Assembly: GCA_963816975.1 (NCBI GenBank)
Contig: CAWFMD010000006.1
Location: forward strand, 186,001-250,000
DNA from: DASRIA01 sp963816975
GTDB lineage: Bacteria; Actinomycetota; Thermoleophilia; Solirubrobacterales; JBBDJG01
Reading direction: 5' to 3'
DNA length: 64,000 bases
Shown here one piece after another: positions 15,606 to 24,767 of the stretch; within the stretch, counting starts at the first letter, position 1; each line of letters begins with the position of its first letter. The position numbers and the translations under genes are program-made. The notes below the pieces were generated by a model, which did no database searches, was not told the DNA's origin, and saw only the letters and a program-made list of their open reading frames with translations.

Positions 15606-16439
15606 TTACTCGACGAACAGGTCGCCGATCAGATCCGCGTCGCCGCCGCCGTACGAGTAGGGCGACAGGTCGGTCACGCCCTCCTCGGCGAGCACGTCCT
15701 CGCACAGGAAGAAGTTCCCGGTCGTTTCGCGGCTCGGGCGCGTCACGATCGCGTGCGCGGCGTCGGCGTAGATCTCGGGGCTGCGCGCGCGTGCCATCGC
15801 CGCGTCGCCGCCGAGGATGTTCTGGACCGCCGCCGTGGCGATGATCGTGCGTGGCCACAGCGAGTTGAAGGCGATGCCGTCGTCGCGGAACTCCTCGGCC
15901 ATGCCCAGCGTGCACATGCTCATCCCGTACTTGGCGATCGTGTAGGCGGCATGCGCCTGGAACCACCTCGAGTCCATCAAGAGCGGTGGTGAGAGCGTCA
16001 GGACGTGGGGGTTCTCGGCCTGCTTCAGGTGCGGGACGCATGCCTTGCTCACGACGAACGTGCCGCGGGTGTTGATGTCCTGCATCAGGTCGTAGCGCTT
16101 CATGTCGAGGGCCTCGGTGCCCGCGAGGTTGATCGCGCTCGCGTTGTTCACGCACACGTCGATCCCGCCGAAGCGCTCCACGGCCTGGGCCACGGCGGCC
16201 CCGACCTGCTGCTCGTCGCGAATATCCCCGACAACCGGCAGCGCCTTTCCGCCCGCCCGCTCGATCGCCTCGGCCGCCGTGTAGATCGTGCCCTCGAGCT
16301 TGGGATGCGGCTCTGCCGTCTTCGCGATCAGCGCCACGTTGGCGCCGTCGCGTGCGGCGCGAACCCCGATCGCAAGGCCGATTCCGCGACTTCCACCGGA
16401 GATGAACAGCGTCTTGCCCTGCAGGGAGCGAGCGGTCAT
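15606..16439 (-). CDS. Short-chain dehydrogenase/reductase (HSDL2-like)
   Basis: NAD(P)-dependent SDR, 277 aa. The cofactor motif is SGGSRGIG (14-21), the structural NNAS is at 98-101, and the catalytic residues are Ser150, Tyr166 and Lys170 (YTIAK). The LSPP segment after the catalytic serine and the overall length resemble the HSDL2 subgroup, whose members act in fatty-acid metabolism. The protein has no signal or membrane part. It converges on the cupin gene and is divergent from the alpha/beta hydrolase, 26 bases apart. Substrate specificity is not deducible. Confidence 0.92.
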   Translation of the reverse strand: MTARSLQGKTLFISGGSRGIGLAIGVRAARDGANVALIAKTAEPHPKLEGTIYTAAEAIERAGGKALPVVGDIRDEQQVGAAVAQAVERFGGIDVCVNNASAINLAGTEALDMKRYDLMQDINTRGTFVVSKACVPHLKQAENPHVLTLSPPLLMDSRWFQAHAAYTIAKYGMSMCTLGMAEEFRDDGIAFNSLWPRTIIATAAVQNILGGDAAMARARSPEIYADAAHAIVTRPSRETTGNFFLCEDVLAEEGVTDLSPYSYGGGDADLIGDLFVE

Positions 16440-16465
16440 GCCGCGCGGACCGTAACACTACGCGG

Positions 16466-17317
16466 GTGCCCGCAGCACGAATGCACGACGGTTGGATCAC
16501 CTGGCGGGAGCAGGGACCGCTCGAGCGCGACGCGCCGGGAGAGCCCGTGCTCCTGATCATGGGCCTGGGCGCCAGCTCTCGCCTTTGGTTCCGGCTGCTG
16601 CCCTGGATCGCGCGCCGTCACCGGGCGATCGTGTTCGACAACCGTGGCACCGGCGACTCCTCGCCGGTGCGCACGCGGCTCTCGATGCGGGGCCTCGCGC
16701 ACGACGCGCGAGCGGTGCTCGACGACGCGGGCGTGGAGTCGGCGCACGTGATCGGGGCCTCGATGGGCGGCATGATCGCCCAGCACCTGGCGCTGGAAGA
16801 TCGCGCGAGCGTGCGCTCGCTGACGCTGGCCTGCACGACCCCGGGCGGCCGCGGCGGGGCGCCGCCATGGCGCCTGCTGACCTCAGCCGCGCTGCGCCCC
16901 GTGCTCGGGTCGCGCCGCACGTTCCCGCTGGTGGCGCCGGCGCTGTATGGGAAGGAGACATTGAAAGCGCGACCCGAGCGGGTGCGCGAGGACCTCGAGC
17001 AGCGGCTGCGGGACAACACCTCGCCGATCACCCTGTACGCGCAGCTCGGGGCGATCGCGGGGCACGACACGCGTGCGCGGCTACGCGAGCTGGAGGGGCT
17101 CCCGACGCTGGTCCTGCACGGGCTCGAGGACAACCTCGTGTCCCACGAGCGCGGCCGCGAGCTCGCGAGCTTGATCCCGGGCGCGCAGCTCGAGCTGGTC
17201 CCCGGCTGCGGCCACCTGCTCACCACCGACGCGGAGGAGCAGGTGGCAAGCGCGATCCTCGCGCACGTGGAGCGGCCGCCCGGGACCCTGGTGGAAGAAC
17301 CCGGCTACGCGGCCTGA
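16466..17317 (+). CDS. Alpha/beta-fold hydrolase
   Basis: Serine hydrolase of the alpha/beta superfamily, 283 aa. The nucleophile elbow is GASMGG (97-102, Ser99), the acid is likely Asp in HGLEDNLV and the histidine lies in GCGHLL. The oxyanion region is IMGLGASSRLW. The start is a GTG; an ATG five codons later is equally possible. The 3' end overlaps the convergent lon gene by 13 bases. Could be an esterase, lipase or C-C hydrolase; the sequence alone does not decide. Confidence 0.9.
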   Translation: MPAARMHDGWITWREQGPLERDAPGEPVLLIMGLGASSRLWFRLLPWIARRHRAIVFDNRGTGDSSPVRTRLSMRGLAHDARAVLDDAGVESAHVIGASMGGMIAQHLALEDRASVRSLTLACTTPGGRGGAPPWRLLTSAALRPVLGSRRTFPLVAPALYGKETLKARPERVREDLEQRLRDNTSPITLYAQLGAIAGHDTRARLRELEGLPTLVLHGLEDNLVSHERGRELASLIPGAQLELVPGCGHLLTTDAEEQVASAILAHVERPPGTLVEEPGYAA

Positions 17318-19596
17318 GCCACGTCGGCCGGCGCAGGCTCGAGCGCCAGGCTGAGCACCTCGTTGATCGTCATCACCGGGTGGAACCTCATCTGAGCGCG
17401 CACGTCCTCGGGCACGTCATCGAGGTCGCCGCGGTTGCGCTCCGGCAGGATCACGTCGGTGAGGCCCGCCGCGTGGGCGGCCAGCACCTTCTGCTTCAAC
17501 CCACCGATCGGCAGGACGCGGCCCTGGAGCGTGACCTCGCCGGTCATGCCGACGTTGTGCTTCACCGGGCGGCCGCTGAGCAGCGACGCCAGCGCGGTGG
17601 TCATCGTGATGCCGGCGCTGGGCCCGTCCTTGGGAATCGCGCCGGCCGGCACGTGCACGTGGAACTCGCGCTCCTGGAATGCCTCGGGCGCGATGCCGAG
17701 CGCGTCGCCGTGACCGCGCACGTATGAGAGCGCGATCCGGGCCGACTCCTTCATCACGTCGCCGAGCTGACCGGTCAGCACCAGGCCGTCCTTGCCCGGC
17801 ATGCGCGTCGCCTCGATGAACAGCACGTCCCCGCCCGCGCCCGTCACCGACAGCCCGGTCGCCACGCCCGGGACCGCGGTGCGCTCCACCGACTCCTGGA
17901 AGAACCGCTGGCGACCGAGCGCCTTGCGCAGTCCCTCGGTCTCGACCGTCACGGGGGCCTGCAACTCGCCGGATGCCAGTCCGGTTGCCGTCTTGCGCAG
18001 CAGCTTTCCGAGCTCGCGCTCGAGGTTGCGCACGCCCGCTTCGCGGGTGTAGTCGGAAACGATCGCGTTCAGCACGGTGTCGTCCAGCACGACCTCGCCC
18101 TCGTGCAGCCCGTTGCGCTGCAGCTGGCGCGGCAGCAGGTAGCCGCGCGCGATCGCGACCTTCTCCGCCGTGGTGTAGCCGTCGAAGCGCACGACCTCCA
18201 TGCGGTCCAGCAGCGGGCCCGGGATCGTCTCGGCGACGTTCGCCGTCGCGATGAACAGCACACTGGATAGATCCAGCTCCACATCCAGGTAGTGGTCGCG
18301 GAACGAGTGGTTCTGGGCCGGGTCGAGCACCTCGAGCAGCGCAGACGACGGGTCGCCGCGCCAGTCCGCGCCGACCTTGTCGACCTCGTCGAGCAGGATC
18401 ACCGGGTTCATCGTGCCCGCGTCCCGCAGGGCCCGCACGAGCCGGCCCGGCAGAGCGCCGATGTACGTTCTCCGATGTCCGCGGATCTCGGCCTCGTCCC
18501 GCACGCCGCCCAGCGACATGCGCACGAACTCACGCCCCGTCGCGCGGGCGATGGACTCGCCGATCGATGTCTTGCCGGTGCCCGGCGGCCCGATCAGGGT
18601 GAGGATCGCGCCGGCGGCGCGCGCCTCCTCCTTCATGCCGCGCTCGTTGCGCAGCTTCCGCACCGCGATGTACTCCGTGATGCGGTCCTTGACGTCCTCC
18701 AAGCCGGCGTGGTCGGCGTCCAGCACCTCGCGTGCGTGCACCGGGTCGAGCCGCTCCTCGGAGCGCTGCGACCACGGCACCGACACCAGCCAGTCCAGAT
18801 AGGTCCGGATCATCGAGGACTCGCCCGATGAGTCGCCCATGCGCTCGAGGCGGGCCAGCTCCTTCTCGGCCTGCTCGCGCACCGCGTCCGGCATCCCGGC
18901 GCCCTCGATCTTCTCGCGGTACTCCTCGGCCACCGATCCCTCGTCCTCGCCGAGCTCCTTGCGGATCGAGTCCATCTGCTTGCGCAGGAAGTACTCGCGC
19001 TGCTGGCGCTCGGCGCCCTCCTGCACGTCGTCGCGGATCTTGGCGCGCACCTGCAGCTCCGCGAGGCGCTCACGCTGGAGTTCCAGGGCGCGGGTCAGGC
19101 GCTCGGTGACATCCAGCAGCTCCAGCAGTCCGATCTTGTCGCGCATGCTGATGTCGGGCGAGTAGCCCGACGTGTCGGCCAGCGGCCCCGGCCCGATGAT
19201 CGAGCGCACGAACGCGCGGATGCGCGCGTCCGCGCCGCGCAGGTCGAGGATTTCCTCGACCACCGCGCGGTATTCGCGCTGGAGCTCGCGCACGTGCTCG
19301 TCATTGGGCTCCGGGTCCCGGTGAACGGTCACCTCGACCCGCAGCGTGCCGGTCGCGTCCGTGTTGGCTGCGCCCGGCACTCCGCGCGCGATTCCCTCGA
19401 CGGTGACGGCGGAGCCGCCACCGGGGATGCGCATGCGCTCCACGACGTCGGCGACGGTGCCGACGCTGGCGAAGTCGCCGTCGGCGCGGGGAACCAGCAG
19501 GACGCGCTCCTCGTCCCCGGTCTCGGCCGCGATCGTGGCCGTCATGCCGGGGAACAGGATCGAGTCGTCGAGCGGGACGAGAATCAGGTTTTCCAT
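17305..19596 (-). CDS. lon: ATP-dependent Lon protease
   Basis: Lon (LonA type), 763 aa: N-terminal substrate-binding domain, a coiled-coil linker, AAA+ module with GPPGTGKT near residue 335, sensor and arginine-finger regions, and a C-terminal Ser-Lys protease with the nucleophile in KDGPSAG (about 659) and the lysine in GGLKQK (about 701). It degrades damaged and regulatory proteins in the cytosol. The ATG at 19596 has AGAGG upstream; the frame is open further but the upstream stretch lies in the MarR gene. A TATAAT box on the minus strand at 19639-19634 and an adjoining palindrome suggest control shared with the MarR gene. Confidence 0.96.
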   Translation of the reverse strand: MENLILVPLDDSILFPGMTATIAAETGDEERVLLVPRADGDFASVGTVADVVERMRIPGGGSAVTVEGIARGVPGAANTDATGTLRVEVTVHRDPEPNDEHVRELQREYRAVVEEILDLRGADARIRAFVRSIIGPGPLADTSGYSPDISMRDKIGLLELLDVTERLTRALELQRERLAELQVRAKIRDDVQEGAERQQREYFLRKQMDSIRKELGEDEGSVAEEYREKIEGAGMPDAVREQAEKELARLERMGDSSGESSMIRTYLDWLVSVPWSQRSEERLDPVHAREVLDADHAGLEDVKDRITEYIAVRKLRNERGMKEEARAAGAILTLIGPPGTGKTSIGESIARATGREFVRMSLGGVRDEAEIRGHRRTYIGALPGRLVRALRDAGTMNPVILLDEVDKVGADWRGDPSSALLEVLDPAQNHSFRDHYLDVELDLSSVLFIATANVAETIPGPLLDRMEVVRFDGYTTAEKVAIARGYLLPRQLQRNGLHEGEVVLDDTVLNAIVSDYTREAGVRNLERELGKLLRKTATGLASGELQAPVTVETEGLRKALGRQRFFQESVERTAVPGVATGLSVTGAGGDVLFIEATRMPGKDGLVLTGQLGDVMKESARIALSYVRGHGDALGIAPEAFQEREFHVHVPAGAIPKDGPSAGITMTTALASLLSGRPVKHNVGMTGEVTLQGRVLPIGGLKQKVLAAHAAGLTDVILPERNRGDLDDVPEDVRAQMRFHPVMTINEVLSLALEPAPADVAQAA

Positions 19597-19633
19597 GGGG
19601 CCTCTTTTCGACTCTGGCGGCATTGGAAAATCG

Positions 19634-19639
19634 ATTATA
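19634..19639 (-). promoter_or_regulatory. Probable -10 box of lon
   Basis: On the minus strand the bases read TATAAT, 38 bases before the lon start. No good -35 hexamer is found at 16-18 bases, but the palindrome at 19644-19657 covers part of that spacer. This is a sequence guess for a housekeeping sigma-type promoter, not proof of one. Confidence 0.45.
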
Positions 19640-19643
19640 GCTG

Positions 19644-19657
19644 CCAACGATTGTTGG
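19644..19657. promoter_or_regulatory. Palindrome between lon and marR-type gene, likely operator
   Basis: CCAAC-GATT-GTTGG is a perfect 5-bp inverted repeat with a 4-base centre in the divergent lon/MarR region. Its size and place, 30 bases before the MarR start and 5 bases from the lon TATAAT, fit an operator for the neighbouring MarR protein, which commonly binds such dyads and represses itself. Confidence 0.5.
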
Positions 19658-19686
19658 ACATCATCATTTGTCGCTACCATGGCACC

Positions 19687-20136
19687 ATGCAGACCAGATC
19701 CGCCCCCTCCAGCGCCACCGGGCTCGTGCTCCTGATCGTCCGGCTGTCGCGGATGGCGGGCTACAGGCTGGGCGAGGCGCTCGCCTCCATGCACATGCGG
19801 ACCCACGAGTTCGCCGTCCTGAACCACCTCGCGGAGGCAGGCCCGCTCTCCCAGCAGGAGGTGGGCCGCGCGCTGCGGATCAACCCCAGCAACCTCGTCG
19901 GCTTGCTCGACTTGCTCGAGGCGGACGGCCTGCTCGTGAGGGCGCGCGACCCGGGCGACCGCCGGCGCCATCTGGTGCGGCTGACGAGCGCGGGTCGCAA
20001 GCGGCTGGCCGGTGCGTGGCGCGCGGCGGAGCAAGCTGAGGAGGACCTGCTCTCGCCCCTGTCGCCGGGCGAGCGCGGAGCGCTGCACGACACCTTGGAG
20101 CGACTCGTCGGTCACGGCTGCGGGCACCGATGCTGA
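19687..20136 (+). CDS. MarR-family transcriptional regulator
   Basis: Winged-helix regulator, 149 aa. The recognition region is LSQQEVGRALRINPSNLVGLLDLLEADGLLV split over helices 3-4, then the wing RDPGDRRRHLVRLT, a standard MarR signature. It starts with ATG and its last 7 bases overlap the start of the ABC exporter gene, so the two are an operon. MarR proteins usually repress the adjacent transporter and respond to small phenolic or drug-like ligands. The C-terminus ends with Cys/His residues (HGCGHRC), which might sense metal or redox state. Confidence 0.93.
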   Translation: MQTRSAPSSATGLVLLIVRLSRMAGYRLGEALASMHMRTHEFAVLNHLAEAGPLSQQEVGRALRINPSNLVGLLDLLEADGLLVRARDPGDRRRHLVRLTSAGRKRLAGAWRAAEQAEEDLLSPLSPGERGALHDTLERLVGHGCGHRC

Positions 20137-21911
20137 ACGACCGGCCCACCGGCGCGGTCGACCGCGCCCGGCTGCTGGCATTGTTCGGGCCCTACCGGCG
20201 GCGGCTTGCCGCGGTGCTCGGGCTGATCCTGGTCTCGGCCGGGCTGGGCATGGTCTCGCCCTTTCTGTTGCGGGCCGTGCTCGACGAAGCCATTCCCCGC
20301 AACGACACACAGCTGCTGGCCGGGCTCGTGACGGGCATGATCGCCATCTCGATCTCGACCGGCGCACTCGGCGTGGCTACGACGCTGCTCTCGAACACGG
20401 TCGGCCAGCGTGTCATGCATGACCTGCGCGCGGCGGTGTACAGGCACCTGCAACGGATGTCGCTGGCGTTCTTCACACAGACGCGCACGGGCGAGATCCA
20501 GTCCCGGATCGCGAACGACATCGGCGGGGTGCAGACGGTCGTGACGAGCACGGCCACCTCGATCGTCTCGAACGTGACCACGGTGCTCGCCGCGACCGTT
20601 GCGATGTTCCTGCTCGACTGGCGGCTCGCCGTGGCGGCGCTCGGACTGCTGCCGTTCTTCGTGTGGCTGACCCGCCGCGTGGGCCAGGAGCGGCGGCGCA
20701 TCACGGCGGTGCGCCAGGACCGGCTGGCCGACATGTCCTCGCTCGTCGAGGAGTCCCTGTCGGTGTCCGGCATCCTGCTGGGCAAGACGATGGGGCGCTC
20801 ACCGGAGCTGGCGGAGCGCTTCGAGGGCGAGTCCGCGGCGCTGGCCGACCTCGAGGTCCGCTCCCGCATGGCGGGGCGCTGGCGCATGGCATCGGTGCAG
20901 ATGAGCTTCGCCGCGATGCCGGCGCTGATCTACCTGTTCGCGGGACTCACCATCGCAAGCGGCGGCAGCGCGATCACGATCGGCACGCTGGTCGCCTTCA
21001 CCACCCTGCAGACGCGGCTGTTCTTTCCCGTGCAGTCGCTGCTGTCCGTCGGAGTCGACGTGCAGAGCTCGCTCGCCCTGTTCGAGCGGGTGTTCCATTA
21101 CCTCGACCTGCCCGTCGAGATCGACGAGCGCGAAGGAGCCGCAACGCTGCGGCCCGCGGCGATCAGCGGCGCCGTCAGGTTCGAGGGGGTCGGGTTCAGG
21201 TACGCCAAGGACGGCCCCTGGACGCTGCGCGAGATCGACCTGGAGGTACCGGCCGGAACGACGCTCGCGCTCGTGGGCGAGACGGGCTCGGGGAAGACGA
21301 CGCTCGCCTACCTGCTGGCCCGCCTGTACGACGTGGACGAGGGACGCGTGAGCATCGACGGCGTCGACGTGCGCGACCTGACTCACGCGTCGCTGGCCGC
21401 CGTGGTGGGCGTCGTCTCGCAGGAGACCCATTTGTTCCACGCCTCGATCGCCGACAACCTGCGCTTCGCGCAACCGGGCGCCTCCCACGAGGCCCTCGAG
21501 CAGGCGGCTCGCGCCGCACAGATCCATCACCTGATCGAGCGCCTGCCCGAGGGGTACGAGACGGTCGTGGGAGAGCGCGGCTACCGGTTCTCGGGCGGGG
21601 AGAAGCAGCGCATCGCGATCGCCCGCACGATCCTGCGCGACCCTCCCATCCTGGTGCTCGACGAGGCGACGAGCGCGCTCGACACCGAGACCGAGCGGGC
21701 TGTGCAGGCAGCGCTCGACGACCTCGCGCGGGGCCGCACGACCGTGGCGATCGCGCACCGCCTGTCGACCGTCCGGGAGGCGCACCAGATCGCGGTGCTC
21801 GACCGGGGACGGCTCGTGGAGCTGGGCGATCACGACGAGCTGATCGCGGCCGGCGGCCGCTACGCCGCGATGGTGTCCGTCCAGGGTGGGGAGCTAGCGC
21901 CGGTCGGCTAG
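20130..21911 (+). CDS. ABC transporter, fused permease and ATPase (exporter)
   Basis: Half-size ABC exporter of 593 aa: six-helix membrane domain (about 15-310) followed by a nucleotide-binding domain with Walker A GETGSGKTT (about 384), signature FSGGEKQR and Walker B ILVLDEAT plus the switch histidine in AHRLS. It works as a homodimer or with another half transporter to export lipids, peptides or drugs using ATP. It overlaps the MarR gene, so it is presumably its target. The 3' end overlaps the convergent gene by 18 bases. Confidence 0.94.
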   Translation: MLNDRPTGAVDRARLLALFGPYRRRLAAVLGLILVSAGLGMVSPFLLRAVLDEAIPRNDTQLLAGLVTGMIAISISTGALGVATTLLSNTVGQRVMHDLRAAVYRHLQRMSLAFFTQTRTGEIQSRIANDIGGVQTVVTSTATSIVSNVTTVLAATVAMFLLDWRLAVAALGLLPFFVWLTRRVGQERRRITAVRQDRLADMSSLVEESLSVSGILLGKTMGRSPELAERFEGESAALADLEVRSRMAGRWRMASVQMSFAAMPALIYLFAGLTIASGGSAITIGTLVAFTTLQTRLFFPVQSLLSVGVDVQSSLALFERVFHYLDLPVEIDEREGAATLRPAAISGAVRFEGVGFRYAKDGPWTLREIDLEVPAGTTLALVGETGSGKTTLAYLLARLYDVDEGRVSIDGVDVRDLTHASLAAVVGVVSQETHLFHASIADNLRFAQPGASHEALEQAARAAQIHHLIERLPEGYETVVGERGYRFSGGEKQRIAIARTILRDPPILVLDEATSALDTETERAVQAALDDLARGRTTVAIAHRLSTVREAHQIAVLDRGRLVELGDHDELIAAGGRYAAMVSVQGGELAPVG

Positions 21912-22250
21912 CTGCGGCTGGTATCTCTGCAGGTGGTCGTCGATCGTCTCGCGCACCCAGCGCTGCGTGTCCTGGTCGGCCATGCGGTAGCGCGCGAGCA
22001 GCTCCTTCTGACCCTCGAGCGGCAGCTCCGCGATCGTCCAGCGCACCGCGAAGCGCTCGAACAGCATCTCCGTGCGACGGCGCCACAGGTCCTCGGCCGA
22101 CGCCGCCGCGCCGCCGGCCCGCTCGGCGAGCTTTGCGACGGTGCCCGCGGACACCGACTCGCGCAGTGTGAGGACGTTGCCGTCGGCGTCCGTGTAGTCG
22201 ACGGTCGCGGGCGGATCCGGGGCGGAGCGGCGCTTTCGCTTCTTGGCCAT
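21894..22250 (-). CDS. Hypothetical protein, basic N-terminus
   Basis: I do not recognise this 118-aa protein. It begins MAKKRKRRSAPDPP, a basic stretch, then a predicted strand-rich segment (VDYTDADGNVLTLRES) and a helical C-terminus with many aromatic and acidic residues. No membrane segment or signal. It starts two bases after the thioesterase stop, so the two form an operon, and it overlaps the ABC gene end by 18 bases. Coding is supported by strong GC third positions and the tight spacing. Confidence 0.7.
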   Translation of the reverse strand: MAKKRKRRSAPDPPATVDYTDADGNVLTLRESVSAGTVAKLAERAGGAAASAEDLWRRRTEMLFERFAVRWTIAELPLEGQKELLARYRMADQDTQRWVRETIDDHLQRYQPQLADRR

Positions 22251-22252
22251 TG

Positions 22253-22666
22253 TCAGGCGAACCGCTGCAGGCCCGATCGCACCCAGTCGGGCAGCTCCGT
22301 CTTCTTCCACGTGCGGGCGTCTACGCAAACATGCTGCAAGCGCCCCTCCACCAGCAGCTCCGCATCGCGCATGACGTCGATCTGCGTCGTCAGGCTGGTC
22401 GTTCCGAGTCGCGTCACCTGTGCCCGCAGCGACAGCACGTCGTCGAAGCGCGCCGGTGCCCGGAAGCGCGCGTGCGCCTCCGCCACCACCGCATCGATGC
22501 CACGCTCGACCATCTCCTGCCAGGGCCCGATCGCCGCACGCCACAGCTCGGTGAAGGCGACGTCGAAGTACAGGAAGTAGTTCGCGTTGAAGACGATCTG
22601 CTGCGGATCGCATTCCCCGTAGCGAACGCGCAGCTCGTGCACGAAAGGGGTGCTCACGAGGCGCAT
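22253..22666 (-). CDS. Acyl-CoA thioesterase, 4HBT hot-dog fold
   Basis: Single hot-dog domain, 137 aa, of the 4-hydroxybenzoyl-CoA thioesterase/YbgC type. The catalytic Asp lies in RYGECDPQQIVFNANYF near the N-terminus, in the place of the classic DTDxxGVVYHxxY motif. Probably hydrolyses an acyl- or aryl-CoA ester in the cytosol. ATG at 22666 or GTG at 22657 could start it. Divergent from the FAD oxidoreductase across 47 bases. Confidence 0.9.
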   Translation of the reverse strand: MRLVSTPFVHELRVRYGECDPQQIVFNANYFLYFDVAFTELWRAAIGPWQEMVERGIDAVVAEAHARFRAPARFDDVLSLRAQVTRLGTTSLTTQIDVMRDAELLVEGRLQHVCVDARTWKKTELPDWVRSGLQRFA

Positions 22667-22713
22667 GGTATTCGGCGGGCGGCTGCGCCATACATGGCAG
22701 GATTCGCGGTCGC

Positions 22714-24144
22714 ATGACCAGCACTTCACCGTGGAGCGCCGCGCCCACTGACCGCCACCGGGCGTCCTACGCGGACGCCGTCGCGGGCTCCTTCTGGCTG
22801 GACTCGCCCGACGCGCCCGCCCGTAGCGGGCGGCTGGAGGGGTCGGCGGAGGTGGATCTGGTGGTCGTGGGCGGCGGGCTGAGCGGGCTGTGGGCCGCGA
22901 TCGAGGCCAAGGAGGCAGATCCCGCGCGAGACGTCGCGCTGCTGGAGGCCGAGCGAATCGGGTCCGGTGCGACTGGCCACAGCGGCGGGTTCTTCGTGTC
23001 CTCGCTGACGCACGGCGTGGGCAACGGCCTTGCGCGCTTCCCGGACGAGCTGGCGACACTCGAGCGGCTCGGGCGCGAGAACTTCGACCAGACCCTCGCC
23101 ACGCTGGAGCGCTACGCGGTCGACTGCGACCTCGAGCTGACCGGGGACCTGACCGTCGCGCTCGAGCCGCACGAGGAGGGATGGCTCGCGCAGGAGGCGC
23201 GCGAGCTGCGCCGCCTCGGCCACGAGGCGGTGCTGCTCGACCGCGACGCGGTGCGCGCCGAGGTGCACTCGCCGCTCTATCGGGCCGGCCTGTGGCAGCG
23301 CAGCGGGGCCGCGATCCTGCATCCGGGGAAGCTTGCCTGGGAGCTGCAACGCGTGGCGACCGAGCTCGGGGTGCGGATATTCGAGGACTCGCGCGTGACC
23401 CGGCTGCGCAGCGCGGGCGACGTGGTCGAGGCCGCCACGTCGAGCGGCCGGGTGAGCGCCCGCGGCGCCGTGGTGACGACCGGCGCGTTCCGTTCCCCCG
23501 TGCGCGCCGTGCGGCGGCGGATCGTGCCGGTCTGGGACTACGTGCTCGTGACCGAGCCGCTGGACGCCGCCCGGCGCGCGGCGGTCGGCTGGGCGAACCG
23601 CCAGGGAATCGGCGACGCAGGCAATCAGTTCCATTACTACCGGCTGACCGCGGACGACAGGATCGTGTGGGGCGGCTTCGACGCCGTCTACAACTTCGGA
23701 AACGGCGTCGGGTCACACCTGCGCGAGCGCGAGGCCACGTTCGCCCGGCTCGCGCAGCACTTCTTCACGACCTTCCCGCAACTCGAGGACGTGCGGTTCA
23801 CGCATCGCTGGGGTGGCCCGATCGACACGTGCAGCCGCTTCTTCGCATTCTTCGGAACTTCGCAGGGCGGGCGCGTGGCCTACGCGGCCGGCCACACCGG
23901 GCTGGGGATCGGCGCGAGCCGCTTCGGCGCCCGCATGGCACTCGATCTGCTGGCCGGGCGCCGCACCGAGGCGACCGAGCTGCGCTATGCGCGCACGCGG
24001 CCGGTCCCGTTCCCCCCGGAGCCGCTGCGCTGGGCGGTGATCCAGCTGACGCGCAACCGACTCGCGGCCGCCGACCGGCGGCGGGGCCGCCGCGGCCTGT
24101 GGCTGCGACTGCTAGACCGCCTCGGACTAGGGTTCGACAGCTGA
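22714..24144 (+). CDS. FAD-dependent oxidoreductase (DAO family)
   Basis: Flavoenzyme of the D-amino-acid oxidase superfamily, 476 aa. The FAD motif VVVGGGLSGLWAA is at about 50-62, followed by LEAERIGSGATGHSGGFF, as in gamma-glutamylputrescine oxidases and related amine oxidases. The C-terminal FAD loop is GHTGLGIGASRFGARMA. The last 40 residues are rich in Arg and could touch membrane or nucleic acid. It is cytosolic and divergent from the thioesterase. Likely oxidises a secondary or primary amine; the substrate is open. Confidence 0.9.
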   Translation: MTSTSPWSAAPTDRHRASYADAVAGSFWLDSPDAPARSGRLEGSAEVDLVVVGGGLSGLWAAIEAKEADPARDVALLEAERIGSGATGHSGGFFVSSLTHGVGNGLARFPDELATLERLGRENFDQTLATLERYAVDCDLELTGDLTVALEPHEEGWLAQEARELRRLGHEAVLLDRDAVRAEVHSPLYRAGLWQRSGAAILHPGKLAWELQRVATELGVRIFEDSRVTRLRSAGDVVEAATSSGRVSARGAVVTTGAFRSPVRAVRRRIVPVWDYVLVTEPLDAARRAAVGWANRQGIGDAGNQFHYYRLTADDRIVWGGFDAVYNFGNGVGSHLREREATFARLAQHFFTTFPQLEDVRFTHRWGGPIDTCSRFFAFFGTSQGGRVAYAAGHTGLGIGASRFGARMALDLLAGRRTEATELRYARTRPVPFPPEPLRWAVIQLTRNRLAAADRRRGRRGLWLRLLDRLGLGFDS

Positions 24145-24729
24145 GCCGGGAGCGCCCACCACCACGGCGGGCAGGCCATCGAGGCTCTCGGCGTTCTTCT
24201 CGCGCTGGTAATCGCGCAATGCATCGGGGCCGCCGGTGCGCAGGCGCTTCGACGCCCAGGCCTCCATGTGTGGCCGCGCTCCTTCATAACTCATCAGCGG
24301 GACGCCGTAGCCGCAGGAGTCGGCCACCCTCGTGACGTGCACGAGCACCACGGCGCGGCGCGCCTCGGAGACCGCCGGCTGCTCGAAGTCACAGCGCTCC
24401 ACCAGCGCCGTGAAGCGCGGGTCGTCGGCCGTCACGACCTCGCCGCGGCCGTGCAGGCGCAGGATCCGCGGAGGGCCGTCGAAGGCGCACAGCATCACGA
24501 CGATGCGGCCGTTCTCGCGCAGGTGCGCGATCGTCTCGGCGCCGCTGCCGATCAGGTCGAGGTACGCGACCGTGTGGCCGTCCAGCACGCGCAGCATGCC
24601 GATCGGCCCCTTGGGCGAAAGGTTCACGTGACCTTCGGCGCGCAGTGGCGCGGTGGCGACGAAGAACAGCTCGCGCTGGGCGATCCACTCGCGCAGCGAC
24701 TCGTTGATCTCGTCGAAGACCTTCGCCAT
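24127..24729 (-). CDS. Pyridoxamine-5'-phosphate-oxidase-fold protein
   Basis: FMN- or F420-binding split-barrel protein, 200 aa, with HVNLSPKGP and GSGAETIAHLRENGRIVVML, typical of the PNPOx-like general-stress group. True PNPOx residues for PLP synthesis are not evident, so this is better seen as a flavin reductase or binding protein. The ATG at 24729 is well placed. Its 3' end overlaps the FAD oxidoreductase by 18 bases, convergent. Confidence 0.88.
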   Translation of the reverse strand: MAKVFDEINESLREWIAQRELFFVATAPLRAEGHVNLSPKGPIGMLRVLDGHTVAYLDLIGSGAETIAHLRENGRIVVMLCAFDGPPRILRLHGRGEVVTADDPRFTALVERCDFEQPAVSEARRAVVLVHVTRVADSCGYGVPLMSYEGARPHMEAWASKRLRTGGPDALRDYQREKNAESLDGLPAVVVGAPGSAVEP

Positions 24730-24767
24730 GGCCTGAGCTTACCGAGCCGGTTAGACTCGCTCCCGCG

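Noticed and set aside
21894..24144. Two convergent gene pairs each overlapping by exactly 18 bases (21894-21911 and 24127-24144)
   Set aside because: The overlapping sequences are unrelated; equal length appears to be chance.
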